This document shows positions 27,832 through 37,696 of a stretch of DNA of 64,000 nt, one piece after another. The notes under the pieces were generated by a model. It worked only from the letters and a program-made list of their open reading frames with translations. It made no database searches and was not told where the DNA came from. The DNA comes from Oscillospiraceae bacterium (GTDB lineage Bacteria; Bacillota; Clostridia; Oscillospirales; Ruminococcaceae): assembly GCA_015067025.1 (NCBI GenBank), contig SVNC01000001.1:186001-250000 (forward strand). Reading direction: 5' to 3'. The stretch's first letter is position 1. Each line of letters starts with the position of its first letter. The translations under genes were made by a program, and so were the position numbers.

Positions 27832-29160
27832 TTACAACCCTCTATCCTTTAAATCGCTTACAAGCCCCACGTAAAACTCTCTTACGTCAAAGCCCTTGAT
27901 GTTCTCTCTGTTCAGGTCGATCATGTCACCGTGTGAGATACCGCATTTGCCTGAAGCTTTCAGGTAAGTGAATTTTTCACCCCAGCGGAAAGACTCTTCG
28001 CCTACAAGTCCGTCATTTGCACCGCTGAAATGATGCACTAAATGATAGGAGAAATTAAGAGGAAATTTTCCTCCCGTTGCATTTTTAAGCACTGAACCAA
28101 CACTCTGACAGAAGACGTTCTTCGGTTCTTCAAGCTCAGAATTAAGCTCAGCACAGTAGCTGTCAGTGAGATTACTTACCGCCGCTAAAAAATCCGAATC
28201 CGCTTCGCCGAATCTTTTAAGTGCCATATTATAGGCCTGTGCAGTTCTGTTCTTTACAGCAGTCGGAATTTTAGTCAGCAGATAATCTGCAAATAAGCAT
28301 CCTTTGTGCGGTGTGTTTATTGTTGTAAGTGATGCAACCTTATCTTCAATACCAAGCTTTGCTATAGCGTATCTGCAATCAAGTCCACCCTTTGAGTGTG
28401 CAATGATATTGACCTTTTCAGCACCTGTAGAGGAAATTATTTCGTTTACTCTGTCCTTTATATATATCGCACACTCTGAAACTGAGGCGGCAGAAGGCTG
28501 ATTGCCGTAGAAGATGGTTGCCCCGTTAGTTTGTAATTCCCCCGGAATTCTTCCCCAGTAATTGAAGAATTTCGAGTCACGGAAGAATACCCCGTGTACC
28601 ATAAGAATAGGATATTTAGTTGCACAGATTTTATCCTTCTGTCTTTTCAGGTTCAGTTTTTCCTTTGCTGTTTCAAAAAGAACCTCGCTTGCAGTCGTTT
28701 TTATAATAAAAAAGAGAGCAATTAAATTCGCTATCGGTATCATTCCGCATATAACGCCGATAACCCTTATTTTAATACCGAGCTGTGTAGACGTCAGATA
28801 TACGCAGATTATTCCGTTCCAGAATATAACGAATAATAGTGAAGTACAAAGTACCGCACTCCAGATAAAAGTCCAGTAATCATCTGGTATAGTTTTTGTA
28901 GCAAGTATAATATGATATACAGTCGATGCAACGACCGAAAGGTAAAAAGCACTCAGCAATATTGTCCCGTGATAGCAGAATTTAAGAGTATGATTTTTAG
29001 TCCCTGCTGTCAGAACTCCTGCGGCTATATTAATAAAAAGAAAAACAGGTATAACAATAAACAGTATCTGCGGCAGCTTTGTAATTAAAATAAAAGAGTT
29101 TGCAATAAACGTAGTTATAAGAAAATATAAAAGGGAAGTAAGTATATATTTTATTTTCAT
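27832..29160 (-). CDS. Membrane-associated alpha/beta hydrolase (lipase-like)
   Basis: 442 aa; N-terminal TMs; PILMVHGVFFRDSKFFNYWGRIP...VNIIAHSKGGLDCRYAI (GxSxG: HSKGG). Confidence 0.85.
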   Translation of the reverse strand: MKIKYILTSLLYFLITTFIANSFILITKLPQILFIVIPVFLFINIAAGVLTAGTKNHTLKFCYHGTILLSAFYLSVVASTVYHIILATKTIPDDYWTFIWSAVLCTSLLFVIFWNGIICVYLTSTQLGIKIRVIGVICGMIPIANLIALFFIIKTTASEVLFETAKEKLNLKRQKDKICATKYPILMVHGVFFRDSKFFNYWGRIPGELQTNGATIFYGNQPSAASVSECAIYIKDRVNEIISSTGAEKVNIIAHSKGGLDCRYAIAKLGIEDKVASLTTINTPHKGCLFADYLLTKIPTAVKNRTAQAYNMALKRFGEADSDFLAAVSNLTDSYCAELNSELEEPKNVFCQSVGSVLKNATGGKFPLNFSYHLVHHFSGANDGLVGEESFRWGEKFTYLKASGKCGISHGDMIDLNRENIKGFDVREFYVGLVSDLKDRGL

Positions 29161-29237
29161 CAGACACCTCTTAATTCTTTAAAAATCAGCATGATAATTA
29201 TATCACATTGTGGGCTAATTGTAAATCCATATAATTA

Positions 29238-29270
29238 AAACAGCCTGCTTGATAGTAGGCTGTTTATGTA
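29238..29270. terminator. Terminator hairpin
   Basis: AAACAGCCT-N10-AGGCTGTTT. Confidence 0.65.
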
Positions 29271-29274
29271 TGAA

Positions 29275-29748
29275 CTAATCTTCTTGTATAAGTTCTTCGT
29301 CAGATGGAAATAGTTCTTTTCCGTTTTCTTTCCTCCATTTAATATACTCTGTAATGTCAGAATCAATAAGTTTTAAGCATGCTGTAATAACCATTGCATC
29401 ATCAATTAATCCAGCGAAGGGAATAAAATCAGGGATTAAATCAATAGGGGATATAACATAAACCAAAGCACTAATTGCAGCTACAATTGTCCCAATAGGT
29501 ATTTTATCATATTCTTTAGACACATAGCTTTTTACCATTGAACCTATTGTTGCAACATGAGCTAATGAAGTGCCAACAGCAGGAATTTCTTTGAGTTTTT
29601 CCTCTAATCGTTGGAATAATTCTTCTAATTTATCCTCGTCTTTTAGGATTGTTTCTGCATTTTCGTATCCTTTTTTCAGTTGTATTAATGCATCTTCTTC
29701 AGTTACGAATTCGTTTTCGTTAATTACATTTGTTTCTTGTGTTGACAT
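29275..29748 (-). CDS. YkvA family (DUF1232) protein
   Basis: 157 aa; IVAAISALVYVISPIDLIPDFIPFAGLIDDAMVI. Confidence 0.9.
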   Translation of the reverse strand: MSTQETNVINENEFVTEEDALIQLKKGYENAETILKDEDKLEELFQRLEEKLKEIPAVGTSLAHVATIGSMVKSYVSKEYDKIPIGTIVAAISALVYVISPIDLIPDFIPFAGLIDDAMVITACLKLIDSDITEYIKWRKENGKELFPSDEELIQED

Positions 29749-29942
29749 TTCAAATTCCTCCTAAAAACAAAAAGTGTGTGTAACCAAAGTTACACACACC
29801 GAAAAATGCATAACTCTGGCTTGCTACCACACAAAACCTTTTTAACAACTTATATGAGAAATAAGAATGCCAAAAAAGAGAATGCACTTTTACCATAAAA
29901 ATGATTCTCATATAAGTCAAAAATATTCGGTTTTGTGTGGTA
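29749..29942 (-). ncRNA. Structured 5' leader of the YkvA gene ending in an intrinsic terminator (candidate riboregulator)
   Basis: Minus strand: 14-bp outer stem TACCACACAAAACC/GGTTTTGTGTGGTA, inner stem ACTTATATGAGAA/TTCTCATATAAGT, then GTGTGTGTAAC-tttg-GTTACACACAC + TTTTTGTTTTT just before AGGAGG. Confidence 0.6.
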
Positions 29943-29947
29943 ACTAA

Positions 29948-29976
29948 ATCTTATCACATTTTATATTAGATGTCAA
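29948..29976 (-). promoter_or_regulatory. SigA-type promoter for YkvA leader
   Basis: Minus strand TTGACA (29976-29971), 17 bp, TAAGAT (29953-29948). Confidence 0.7.
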
Positions 29977-30049
29977 TAGGAATATAGTATTAAAATGTAT
30001 AACTGTTTTAGATTTTCATAAACTACCTAAAACAGAAAGGAACATATAT

Positions 30050-31063
30050 ATGTCACAATTTATAAAGGACGGAACAATAAAGCTGACAAATGGTGTATCT
30101 GTTTTATCCTATGCGGCGGCTGTAGGAAAGATGGAGGGGGACGGACCACTCGGTGAGTGCTTTGACTATATATCAAAGGGAGCAGAGCTTGGTGAAGAGA
30201 CCTGGGAGAAAGCAGAAAGCAAGCTTCAGCAATACGCCTTTGATTTTGCTCTTAGAAAGGGACACTTTTTAAGTGATGATATAGATTTTATCTTTGCGGG
30301 CGATCTTCTCAATCAATGTACAGGCTCTACCTACGGGCTGAGACAATATAACCTTCCCTTTGTGGGATTGTACGGAGCTTGTTCCACAATGGCGGAAAGT
30401 CTTGCAATGGCTTCGCTTTTTATTGATAGCGGTATGGGAGAATACTGTGCGGCGGTCACCTCATCCCATTTTTGCTCAGCAGAAAGACAGTTCCGTTTTC
30501 CTATCACCTATGGCGGAGTAAGAACGCCCACAGCTCAGTGGACAGCCACCGCCTCAGGATGTTGCATTGTCGGAGCGGTAACAGAGCCACCCTATATCAA
30601 AGCTGTGACTATCGGAAAAATAGTTGATATGGGAGAAAAGGACGCTAACAATATGGGCGCGGCAATGGCAGGAGCGGCATACGATTCCATAAGCCGCCAT
30701 CTTAGCAATACAGGGAAAAACGTTTCAGATTTCGATGCTATATTTACAGGTGACTTAGGTCAGGTCGGTTCTGACATCCTATGTGAGCTTTTTTCAAGGC
30801 ATAACGAAGATATTTCCAAAGTGCATAAGGACTGTGGACTTATGATCTTTGACAGGGAAAAGCAGGATGTTCACGCAGGCGGCTCAGGTTGTGGCTGTAG
30901 TGCAAGCGTTCTTTGCGGATATATTCTGCCAAGAGTAAGAAGCGGTGAATATAAAAATATTCTGTTTGCCGCAACAGGTGCTCTTATGTCAACTACCGTA
31001 GTCCAGCAGGGTGAAAGCATACCCGGTATTTCTCACGTGGTAGAAATATCGCACAGACGCTGA
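30050..31063 (+). CDS. spoVAD: Stage V sporulation protein AD
   Basis: 337 aa; thiolase-like; GLYGACSTMAESLAMASLFID...SSHFCSAERQFRFPITYGGVRTPTAQWTATASG. Confidence 0.95.
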   Translation: MSQFIKDGTIKLTNGVSVLSYAAAVGKMEGDGPLGECFDYISKGAELGEETWEKAESKLQQYAFDFALRKGHFLSDDIDFIFAGDLLNQCTGSTYGLRQYNLPFVGLYGACSTMAESLAMASLFIDSGMGEYCAAVTSSHFCSAERQFRFPITYGGVRTPTAQWTATASGCCIVGAVTEPPYIKAVTIGKIVDMGEKDANNMGAAMAGAAYDSISRHLSNTGKNVSDFDAIFTGDLGQVGSDILCELFSRHNEDISKVHKDCGLMIFDREKQDVHAGGSGCGCSASVLCGYILPRVRSGEYKNILFAATGALMSTTVVQQGESIPGISHVVEISHRR

Positions 31064-31074
31064 AAGGAGAATTT

Positions 31075-31452
31075 ATGGATATCTTTCTTGAATATTTAAA
31101 AGCTTTTCTTGTAGGTGGTGCTTTCTGTGCTATAGGTCAGCTCCTTATAGATCTTACAAAGCTTACTCCTGCGAGAATACTCGTATCCTATGTGGTTTCG
31201 GGAGTTGTGCTTGGCGGGCTGGGACTTTACCAGCCGCTTGTTGACTTTGCCGGAGCTGGGGCGACAGTGCCGCTGACAGGCTTTGGAAACTTACTTGCTA
31301 AAGGTGTAAAAAAAGCCGTCGATGAAACCGGCTTCTTAGGCGTATTTACAGGCGGTTTTACCTCTGCAGCGGCAGGAATAACAGCGGCAATACTTTTCGG
31401 TTTTCTGGTATCTCTTATTTTCAGCCGCACGGATAGAACACTTCAGGAATAA
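31075..31452 (+). CDS. spoVAE: Stage V sporulation protein AE
   Basis: 125 aa; AFLVGGAFCAIGQLLIDLTKLTPARILVSYVVSG...GAGATVPLTGFGNLLAKG. Confidence 0.95.
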   Translation: MDIFLEYLKAFLVGGAFCAIGQLLIDLTKLTPARILVSYVVSGVVLGGLGLYQPLVDFAGAGATVPLTGFGNLLAKGVKKAVDETGFLGVFTGGFTSAAAGITAAILFGFLVSLIFSRTDRTLQE

Positions 31453-31453
31453 T

Positions 31454-31487
31454 AATTCTCCCTTGCCGTATTGGCAGGGGAGAATTG
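31454..31487. terminator. Terminator between convergent genes
   Basis: AATTCTCCCTTGCC-N5-GGCAGGGGAGAATT. Confidence 0.75.
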
Positions 31488-31490
31488 ATT

Positions 31491-33755
31491 TTATACTGAT
31501 TTATATCCACCAAAGTTCTTATTTAAACTATCTATGGCTTCTTTCAGAGTTTCGTCTGAAATTCCGCCGAAGGAGCGTATTTGTCTTAAGGGCATAGCCT
31601 CTGCCATATTTTTAAGCATAACGTCGTCAACGTGCTGACCGCCAAGAAGACCTTCGCTTACAAGAGGTCTTAATATTTCAAGAGCATCCTTACCCTCGGG
31701 ATAGTCCATAAATTCACCGAATACAGTGTTTTCGTGGGCAATAAAGGGTACTTTCTTTGTAGCTTTAAAGTCGATCTCAGCCTTAAGTACGATATCTCTT
31801 GAGGATTTGCCAATAAGAATTTCATACTTGCCGCTTGCCGCAAACCAGTCGCTTATATCCTCGTTATAGAAGCTGAAGCTACGGGCGTCAAGAGTGAAGA
31901 TTACTTCCTTGCTTTCGCCGGGCTGTAATTCTACCTTTTCAAAGCCTTTAAGTTCCTTTGTGGGACGGAACTCGTAACCCGTTTTATCAGAAACGTAAAG
32001 CTGTACGATTTCCTTACCCGCCATATTGCCGACGTTGGTAACAGTAACAGAAACTGTTAAGGTATCCTTGTCGGTGATGTTTTTCTGAGAAACTTCCAAA
32101 TCTGAATATTCATAGCTCGTATAGGACAGACCGTGACCAAAGGGATAGAGTACATCCATTTCCTTTGTGTCGTAATATCTGTAGCCTACAAATACACCTT
32201 CGTTACATTTAGCGTGATACATAGTGCCGTAATTCAGATAGCAGGGGGTGTCGGAAAGTTTTTTGGGGAAGGTTTCTGCAAGCTTGCCGCAGGGGTTTGC
32301 GTTGCCAAAGAGAATATCGACAGTAGCTTCTCCGGTAGCTTCGCCTGAAAGATAGGCTTCAAGTATAGCACTTACTCTGTCGTTCCAGGGCATTTCAACG
32401 GGCGAGCCGTTATGCAGAACAACGATTACGTTTTCCTGAACGTCGCATATCTTTTCAATAAGCTCGTTCTGACAGTCGGGCATTCTCATATGCTTTCTGT
32501 CGTAACCTTCTGACTCAAATATGTCAGGCAGACCTGCAAAGATCACAACTACATCACAGGTCTTTGCAAGATCGATAGCTTCCTGCTGTAACGCTTCATC
32601 CGTTTCGTTCTGTTCTCTTATAAAGCCCTTCGCGTATGCTACGTCGCAGATACCCTTTACGCTGTCAAGAGCAGAGGATACGTTCTTTGTAAAGATGTGA
32701 GAGCTACCGCCGCCTTGAATTCTTGGCATTTCTGCAAATTCACCGATAAAGCCGATCTTTAATCCGTTTTTTGGGAGGGGTAACGAACCGTCATTCTTAA
32801 GCAGTACCATACACTGCTTTGCGATTTCGACTGCCTTCTTATGATCTTCTTTGCGGTCGAATACATATTCCTTGCCGTCATTCTTGCCATCGTGATAGCG
32901 GTATACCTGAGTGAGTATTCTCTTTACCGCTTTATCAACTATAGCTTCGTCAAGTGTTCCGTTTTTAACTGCCTCTACTATCTTAGCATCGTTAAGACCG
33001 CCACTTGAGGGCATTTCTAAATCAAGACCTGCGGCAAGGCCCTTAGGTCTGTCGTTTACTGCCCCCCAATCGGATACTACATAGCCCTCAAAGCCCCATT
33101 CATCGCGGAGGATTTTGTTAAGAGTATAATCGTTTTCTGAACCATACACACCGTTTATAAGATTGTAACTGCACATTACAGTCCAGGGCTGAGCCTTCTT
33201 TACTGCAGTTTCAAAAGCAGGGAGATATATTTCACGAAGCGTTCTTTCATCCATATCAGAAGATACGGTCATACGGCGTAACTCCTGGCTGTTTGCACAG
33301 AAATGCTTTATGGACGTGCCAACGTTCTTGCTCTGCACACCGTTTATATAAGCGGCAGATAATTCGCCTGCTACGTAGGGGTCTTCGGATACGTATTCAA
33401 AGTTTCTGCCGCATAAAGGAGAACGCTTTATGTTGACAGCAGGACCAAGCAGAACTGATACGTCTTCTGCACGACATTCTTCACCAAGTATCTCGCCCAT
33501 CTCCTGCATAAGCTTTCTGTCAAAGCTGCAGGCGGTAGCACAGGCGGCAGGGAAGCACACTGCCTCTATAACGTCGCTTTCTGCGTTTACGTTACCTATA
33601 TCCTGTTTTCTCAGTCCGTGAGGACCGTCGCTTACCATTACGTCCGGAACACCGAGTCTTCCTACCTTTTTTGTGTGCCAGAAATCACCACCTGAGCAAA
33701 GTCCGGCTTTTTCTTCCAGCGTCATCTTGCTTATAAGTTCATCTAAATTTATCAT
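31491..33755 (-). CDS. Glycoside hydrolase family 3 (beta-glucosidase-like), no signal peptide
   Basis: 754 aa; KIGFIGEFAEMPRIQGGGSSHI, GFEGYVVSDWGA, C-terminal fibronectin III-like domain. Confidence 0.93.
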   Translation of the reverse strand: MINLDELISKMTLEEKAGLCSGGDFWHTKKVGRLGVPDVMVSDGPHGLRKQDIGNVNAESDVIEAVCFPAACATACSFDRKLMQEMGEILGEECRAEDVSVLLGPAVNIKRSPLCGRNFEYVSEDPYVAGELSAAYINGVQSKNVGTSIKHFCANSQELRRMTVSSDMDERTLREIYLPAFETAVKKAQPWTVMCSYNLINGVYGSENDYTLNKILRDEWGFEGYVVSDWGAVNDRPKGLAAGLDLEMPSSGGLNDAKIVEAVKNGTLDEAIVDKAVKRILTQVYRYHDGKNDGKEYVFDRKEDHKKAVEIAKQCMVLLKNDGSLPLPKNGLKIGFIGEFAEMPRIQGGGSSHIFTKNVSSALDSVKGICDVAYAKGFIREQNETDEALQQEAIDLAKTCDVVVIFAGLPDIFESEGYDRKHMRMPDCQNELIEKICDVQENVIVVLHNGSPVEMPWNDRVSAILEAYLSGEATGEATVDILFGNANPCGKLAETFPKKLSDTPCYLNYGTMYHAKCNEGVFVGYRYYDTKEMDVLYPFGHGLSYTSYEYSDLEVSQKNITDKDTLTVSVTVTNVGNMAGKEIVQLYVSDKTGYEFRPTKELKGFEKVELQPGESKEVIFTLDARSFSFYNEDISDWFAASGKYEILIGKSSRDIVLKAEIDFKATKKVPFIAHENTVFGEFMDYPEGKDALEILRPLVSEGLLGGQHVDDVMLKNMAEAMPLRQIRSFGGISDETLKEAIDSLNKNFGGYKSV

Positions 33756-33980
33756 AGTGGATTTTCCTTTCGGTTTATTTATATTTTTATTCTAACATAT
33801 TGAAGGGAAAAAGTCTATTAATTATGGCACAATCGTCTTTGTGAGTAAAATAGATTTTACATATGTTTTTTTAGATAAAATGACAATAGTATGAATAATT
33901 CAGAATGTTAAGGGGAAAATATCAGCGTAATGGAAAAATTACACACAGAATTTAGCAGAAAACAGAAAGGATAAATTCTT

Positions 33981-34649
33981 ATGAACAGAAAAATGAAAAA
34001 ATACAAAAACATAACTTTATCATTAGTTATTGCGGCAACTATTGCATCCAGTCTTTCGGGCTGCTTCTTCGGCGGAAATGAGGTAATGTCCTCTGATAAC
34101 TCATCTGCGGTAACAAGTGGCTCAGTAGTATCATCAAATCCTGCACCTGTGACAAGCGAGAACACAGACTCAGGGGTGAACAACAATGTTAATGGCAGGA
34201 CAATAACAGAGATACTGAGAGAAAACATTGCAAAGGCGTATAACGATAATTATCTTCCCAATATGGCTATTCCTGAGGAAGATCTTGAAACACAGTTCGG
34301 TATCACATCAGATATGTACGACGAAATAGTTGCAGAAATGCCTACAATCGGTTTCCACCCTGACAGACTTATTATTGTAAAGGCAAAGGAGGGTAAAGCA
34401 GATATGATTGAAAATGCGTTCAAGAACGCAAAGAATCTGCTTACTGAAAATAATACTCAGTATCCTCAGAATTTAGCAAAGATTGCCGCCGCAAAGGTGC
34501 TCCGTAACGGCGATTACGTGTGCTTTATGCTTTTAGGTAAGCCCAATGAATCGGGAGAGAACGATGAAAGTGCCGCACAGTTTGCCGAGGATCAGGTAAA
34601 CATCGGCGTAAAGGAATTTGAAAATTTCTTTGAAAATGTAAACCAGTAA
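33981..34649 (+). CDS. Lipoprotein, DUF4358-like
   Basis: 222 aa; lipobox SLSGCF; ITSDMYDEIVAEMPTIGFHPDRLIIVKAKEGKADMIENAF. Confidence 0.65.
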   Translation: MNRKMKKYKNITLSLVIAATIASSLSGCFFGGNEVMSSDNSSAVTSGSVVSSNPAPVTSENTDSGVNNNVNGRTITEILRENIAKAYNDNYLPNMAIPEEDLETQFGITSDMYDEIVAEMPTIGFHPDRLIIVKAKEGKADMIENAFKNAKNLLTENNTQYPQNLAKIAAAKVLRNGDYVCFMLLGKPNESGENDESAAQFAEDQVNIGVKEFENFFENVNQ

Positions 34650-34663
34650 GGGTTTGTAGAGAA

Positions 34664-34698
34664 AAGGTCGTGAAGGGAAACCTTCACGACCTTTTTTG
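34664..34698 (+). terminator. Intrinsic terminator
   Basis: AAAGGTCGTGAAGG-gaaa-CCTTCACGACCTTTTTT. Confidence 0.9.
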
Positions 34699-34884
34699 CT
34701 GTGGCACACCACCAAATAATAAATTGTTTTACGCCTAATATATGATGCCGCCGTTTATAAATCTTTGCCAATTGCAAGAATTGTAAAGGCGGAGACGCCA
34801 GCGGTGGCACACCGCAAAAACCAACTCCCCTGAAAATCAGGGGAGCGAAAAATTATTTTCTTTGGTTTTACTTTTCAGTTTCAA

Positions 34885-35076
34885 TTAGTTAGCAGCACGC
34901 TGTACCTTACCTGAACGAAGGCAACGAGAGCAAGCGTGTACTCTGCAAGGAGTACCGTTTACGATAGCCTTAACCTTCTGAACATTGGGCTTGAATGTTC
35001 TGTTTGTGCGTCTGTGTGAGTGAGAAACCTGAATGCCGAAAGAAACGCCCTTTCCGCAGATATCACATTTTGCCAT
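34885..35076 (-). CDS. rpmB: 50S ribosomal protein L28
   Basis: MAKCDICGKGVSFGIQVSHSHRRTNRTFKPNVQKVK...; track start (35151) is upstream of the likely start at 35076. Confidence 0.95.
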   Translation of the reverse strand: MAKCDICGKGVSFGIQVSHSHRRTNRTFKPNVQKVKAIVNGTPCRVHACSRCLRSGKVQRAAN

Positions 35077-35298
35077 GGGGTTTGCACCTCCTTTAGTGTT
35101 GCTTATAATTAAGGAACTGACTGTATCTTGTACTGTCTGTTCCATCACCATATCTTTATATAGCGATATAACATAAATATTTTAACAGAAACAAATCAAA
35201 AATGCAAGTGTTTTTTTGAAATTTTATTAAAAAATTTAACTTATCGACAAGTTGTACAAAAATGTGCTGATTTTATTACACATCTTGTCTATTTGTCC

Positions 35299-37629
35299 TT
35301 AAAGTATAAAGGAATATTCCTTGCCGGCAAGGGTTTCGAACTCTGTTATGTTGTCCTCGTGAGTGAAGGGAACTTCATTGCCGTTACATAAAACTGAAGA
35401 ACAGTAAAGCTTGATACGGCATTTTCCACCAATGGTTGATGTTATTCTGACATCGCTTGGAGCGTAATTCTTCCAGATCATATTTACGATAAAGCCATTT
35501 CTTGCACGAAGACCCGAGAAGCTACCATCCTTCCATAAGTATGGTAATGCAGGCAGAATATCAATATATCCCTCGTGGCTCTGTAAAAGCATTTCTGCTA
35601 TGCCCGCACTACCACCGAAGTTTCCGTCTAACTGGAAGGGTGGGTGGAAGTCGAAAAGATTATCAAAGGTACAACCCTTTAACAGTCCCTGTAATATAGA
35701 ATATGCTCTGTCACCCTCTTTTACTCTTGCCCAGAGATTTAATTTATAGGCTCTTGCCCAACCTGTAGATTCATCTCCTCTGTCGTTGAGAGTGTTTATA
35801 GCAGCTATAAGAAGTTCGGGGGTATTTTCATTTATTGCCTTGCCGGGATATAGACCCATAAGATGAGAGATATGACGGTGGTTTTTCTGAGTTTTGGAAT
35901 GATCGAAATTATCGTCGTCCTCTTCAAACCATTCTTTTAATAAGCCTGTCTTTTCGCTGATACTGAAGGGCTTTAACTGTTCTACCTGCTCCTTTACCTT
36001 GTCACGAAGCTCTTTATCACAATCGAGTGCTTCAGAGGAAGCGATAAAATCTCTGTAAAGCTGTTCGATAAGGCTCTGTTCATAAGTGTTGCCGATAGTT
36101 ACAGGACCGTGTTCGGGAGAGTAGGTGGGTGTGGATACAAGTCTGTTCTGCTTGTCGTCGAATGTAAGCCACTGGGTGTAGAATTTTACACTTTCACGCA
36201 TAATAGGATAAATTCTTTCCCTGAAATATTCCTTATCACCGGTGAATTCGTAGTATTCATATATATTCTGCATAAGCCACGCAACTGCGGCAGTAGACCA
36301 ACCCCAGTAGAAATCCCAGCCGGGAGCAGTCCAGCCGAAAGGCGTACTTTGTGTATGTGCAATCCAGCCGTTTTCTGGGTTTTCTTCATCCGACTTTATG
36401 CCGTAATAAGCCTCTGCTGATTTTCTTCCCGAGGGACGCATACTATCAAGAAAATCCACCAGGGGAGGTACTGTTTCTGCAAGATTTGTGTTATATGCAC
36501 CCCAGTAGTTCATCTGGAGATTTACATTTATATGATAGTCACAGCACCAGGGAGGACAGTTGGATTCGTTCCATACCCCCTGAAGATTTGCAGGTAGAGA
36601 GCCCTTTCTTGACGAAGAGATAAGCATATATCTGCCGAATTGGAAATATAGCATTTCAAGCTGTTGTCTGTACTTTCTGTCATCGTCGTTTTTATATTTT
36701 GAAAGAAGCTCGTTACAGGGGAGAATTTCTTCATTATCGTCGCCTAAAGTAAGCTTTACTCTGTCAAAAAGCTCCTTATAATCAACAAGATGTTCGCTGT
36801 AAAGAGCGTCAAAGCCTTTTTTCACAGCTTTTTCTATTCTTTCCTTTACGGGTATCGCAGGGTCAATTCCGTTTCTGAAAGCGGGGTAGATGTCGCTGTA
36901 ATCTGTAGAAGCGGTGATATATATCACAACCTCATCGGCATGCTCTACCATTACAGAGTCTTTTGCATTTAATAGCTCTCCGCCGTGATTTTCAATACGG
37001 AACATTGTGCAGTAACGAAGACCGTTATCGTATAAAGCCCCTTCATATATAAGAGTATCATCTTCCGCTCTTACAGTACCACACTGTATATCTTCGAGAC
37101 TCAGTCTAACACATATTCTTCTGGGCTTGTCGGAAGAAAGCTTTAAAGCTATCACATTCGCAGGATAGCTTGCAAAGGCTTCTCTTTTGTGGATTGCACC
37201 GCGATAGGAAAACTCTGTTGTGAATATGGAGTTATCCATATCGAGAGTTCTCTTGTAGTCAGTTACAAGGCTTTCATCTATATTGGAAAAGCTCAGCATC
37301 ATATTACATAAAAGCTGATATGCACCAAAGCCTTCTGTTGCACCGGTCAGATGGGGAAGAAGCTCAACTGCCTTTTCGTATTCATCATTATATAAATGAT
37401 CCTGCACCTGTTTTACATATTTATAGCTATCGTTTATTATTCCGCTATTGTAGTCAGGACGTTTTTCAGAAGGTCCGCCTGCCCACAGAGTCTTCTCGTT
37501 CAGTACAACCTTTTCTTTAGCTATACCGCCAAAAAAGCTTGCTCCCATATATCCGTTTCCGATAGGCTGACAATTCTGCTCCCAAAGTGCAAAATCCCCG
37601 GGCTTTGTAAAAAAGATTTTATTTTGCAT
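35299..37629 (-). CDS. Glycoside hydrolase family 95 (alpha-L-fucosidase/galactosidase-like), no signal peptide
   Basis: 776 aa; GNGYMGASFFGG...LNEKTLWAGGPSEKRPDYNSG...NLQGVWNESNCPPWCCDYHINVNLQMNYW. Confidence 0.92.
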   Translation of the reverse strand: MQNKIFFTKPGDFALWEQNCQPIGNGYMGASFFGGIAKEKVVLNEKTLWAGGPSEKRPDYNSGIINDSYKYVKQVQDHLYNDEYEKAVELLPHLTGATEGFGAYQLLCNMMLSFSNIDESLVTDYKRTLDMDNSIFTTEFSYRGAIHKREAFASYPANVIALKLSSDKPRRICVRLSLEDIQCGTVRAEDDTLIYEGALYDNGLRYCTMFRIENHGGELLNAKDSVMVEHADEVVIYITASTDYSDIYPAFRNGIDPAIPVKERIEKAVKKGFDALYSEHLVDYKELFDRVKLTLGDDNEEILPCNELLSKYKNDDDRKYRQQLEMLYFQFGRYMLISSSRKGSLPANLQGVWNESNCPPWCCDYHINVNLQMNYWGAYNTNLAETVPPLVDFLDSMRPSGRKSAEAYYGIKSDEENPENGWIAHTQSTPFGWTAPGWDFYWGWSTAAVAWLMQNIYEYYEFTGDKEYFRERIYPIMRESVKFYTQWLTFDDKQNRLVSTPTYSPEHGPVTIGNTYEQSLIEQLYRDFIASSEALDCDKELRDKVKEQVEQLKPFSISEKTGLLKEWFEEDDDNFDHSKTQKNHRHISHLMGLYPGKAINENTPELLIAAINTLNDRGDESTGWARAYKLNLWARVKEGDRAYSILQGLLKGCTFDNLFDFHPPFQLDGNFGGSAGIAEMLLQSHEGYIDILPALPYLWKDGSFSGLRARNGFIVNMIWKNYAPSDVRITSTIGGKCRIKLYCSSVLCNGNEVPFTHEDNITEFETLAGKEYSFIL

Positions 37630-37677
37630 AGAATAACCTTCCTGTGTTTAAAACAAAATTCACTTTGCTTATCTCGG

Positions 37678-37696
37678 ATGATAGGTTTACTATCAT
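37678..37696. promoter_or_regulatory. Candidate operator of the GH95 gene
   Basis: ATGATAG-GTTTA-CTATCAT perfect 7-bp arms, just downstream of the minus-strand promoter TTGACA (37738-37733)/TATAAT (37714-37709). Confidence 0.55.

Noticed and set aside
29774-29799. Terminator of a plus-strand transcript
   Set aside because: The hairpin GTGTGTGTAAC/GTTACACACAC has its T-run only on the minus-strand side, so it acts toward the YkvA gene.
34700-34850. GC-rich hairpins GGCGgagaCGCC, GCGGTGgcaCACCGC and CTCCCCTGAaaaTCAGGGGAG with a repeated GTGGCACACC word
   Set aside because: Probably the rpmB terminator plus short intergenic repeats; no copies elsewhere in the window to support a mobile element. 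A whole-genome repeat search would settle it.
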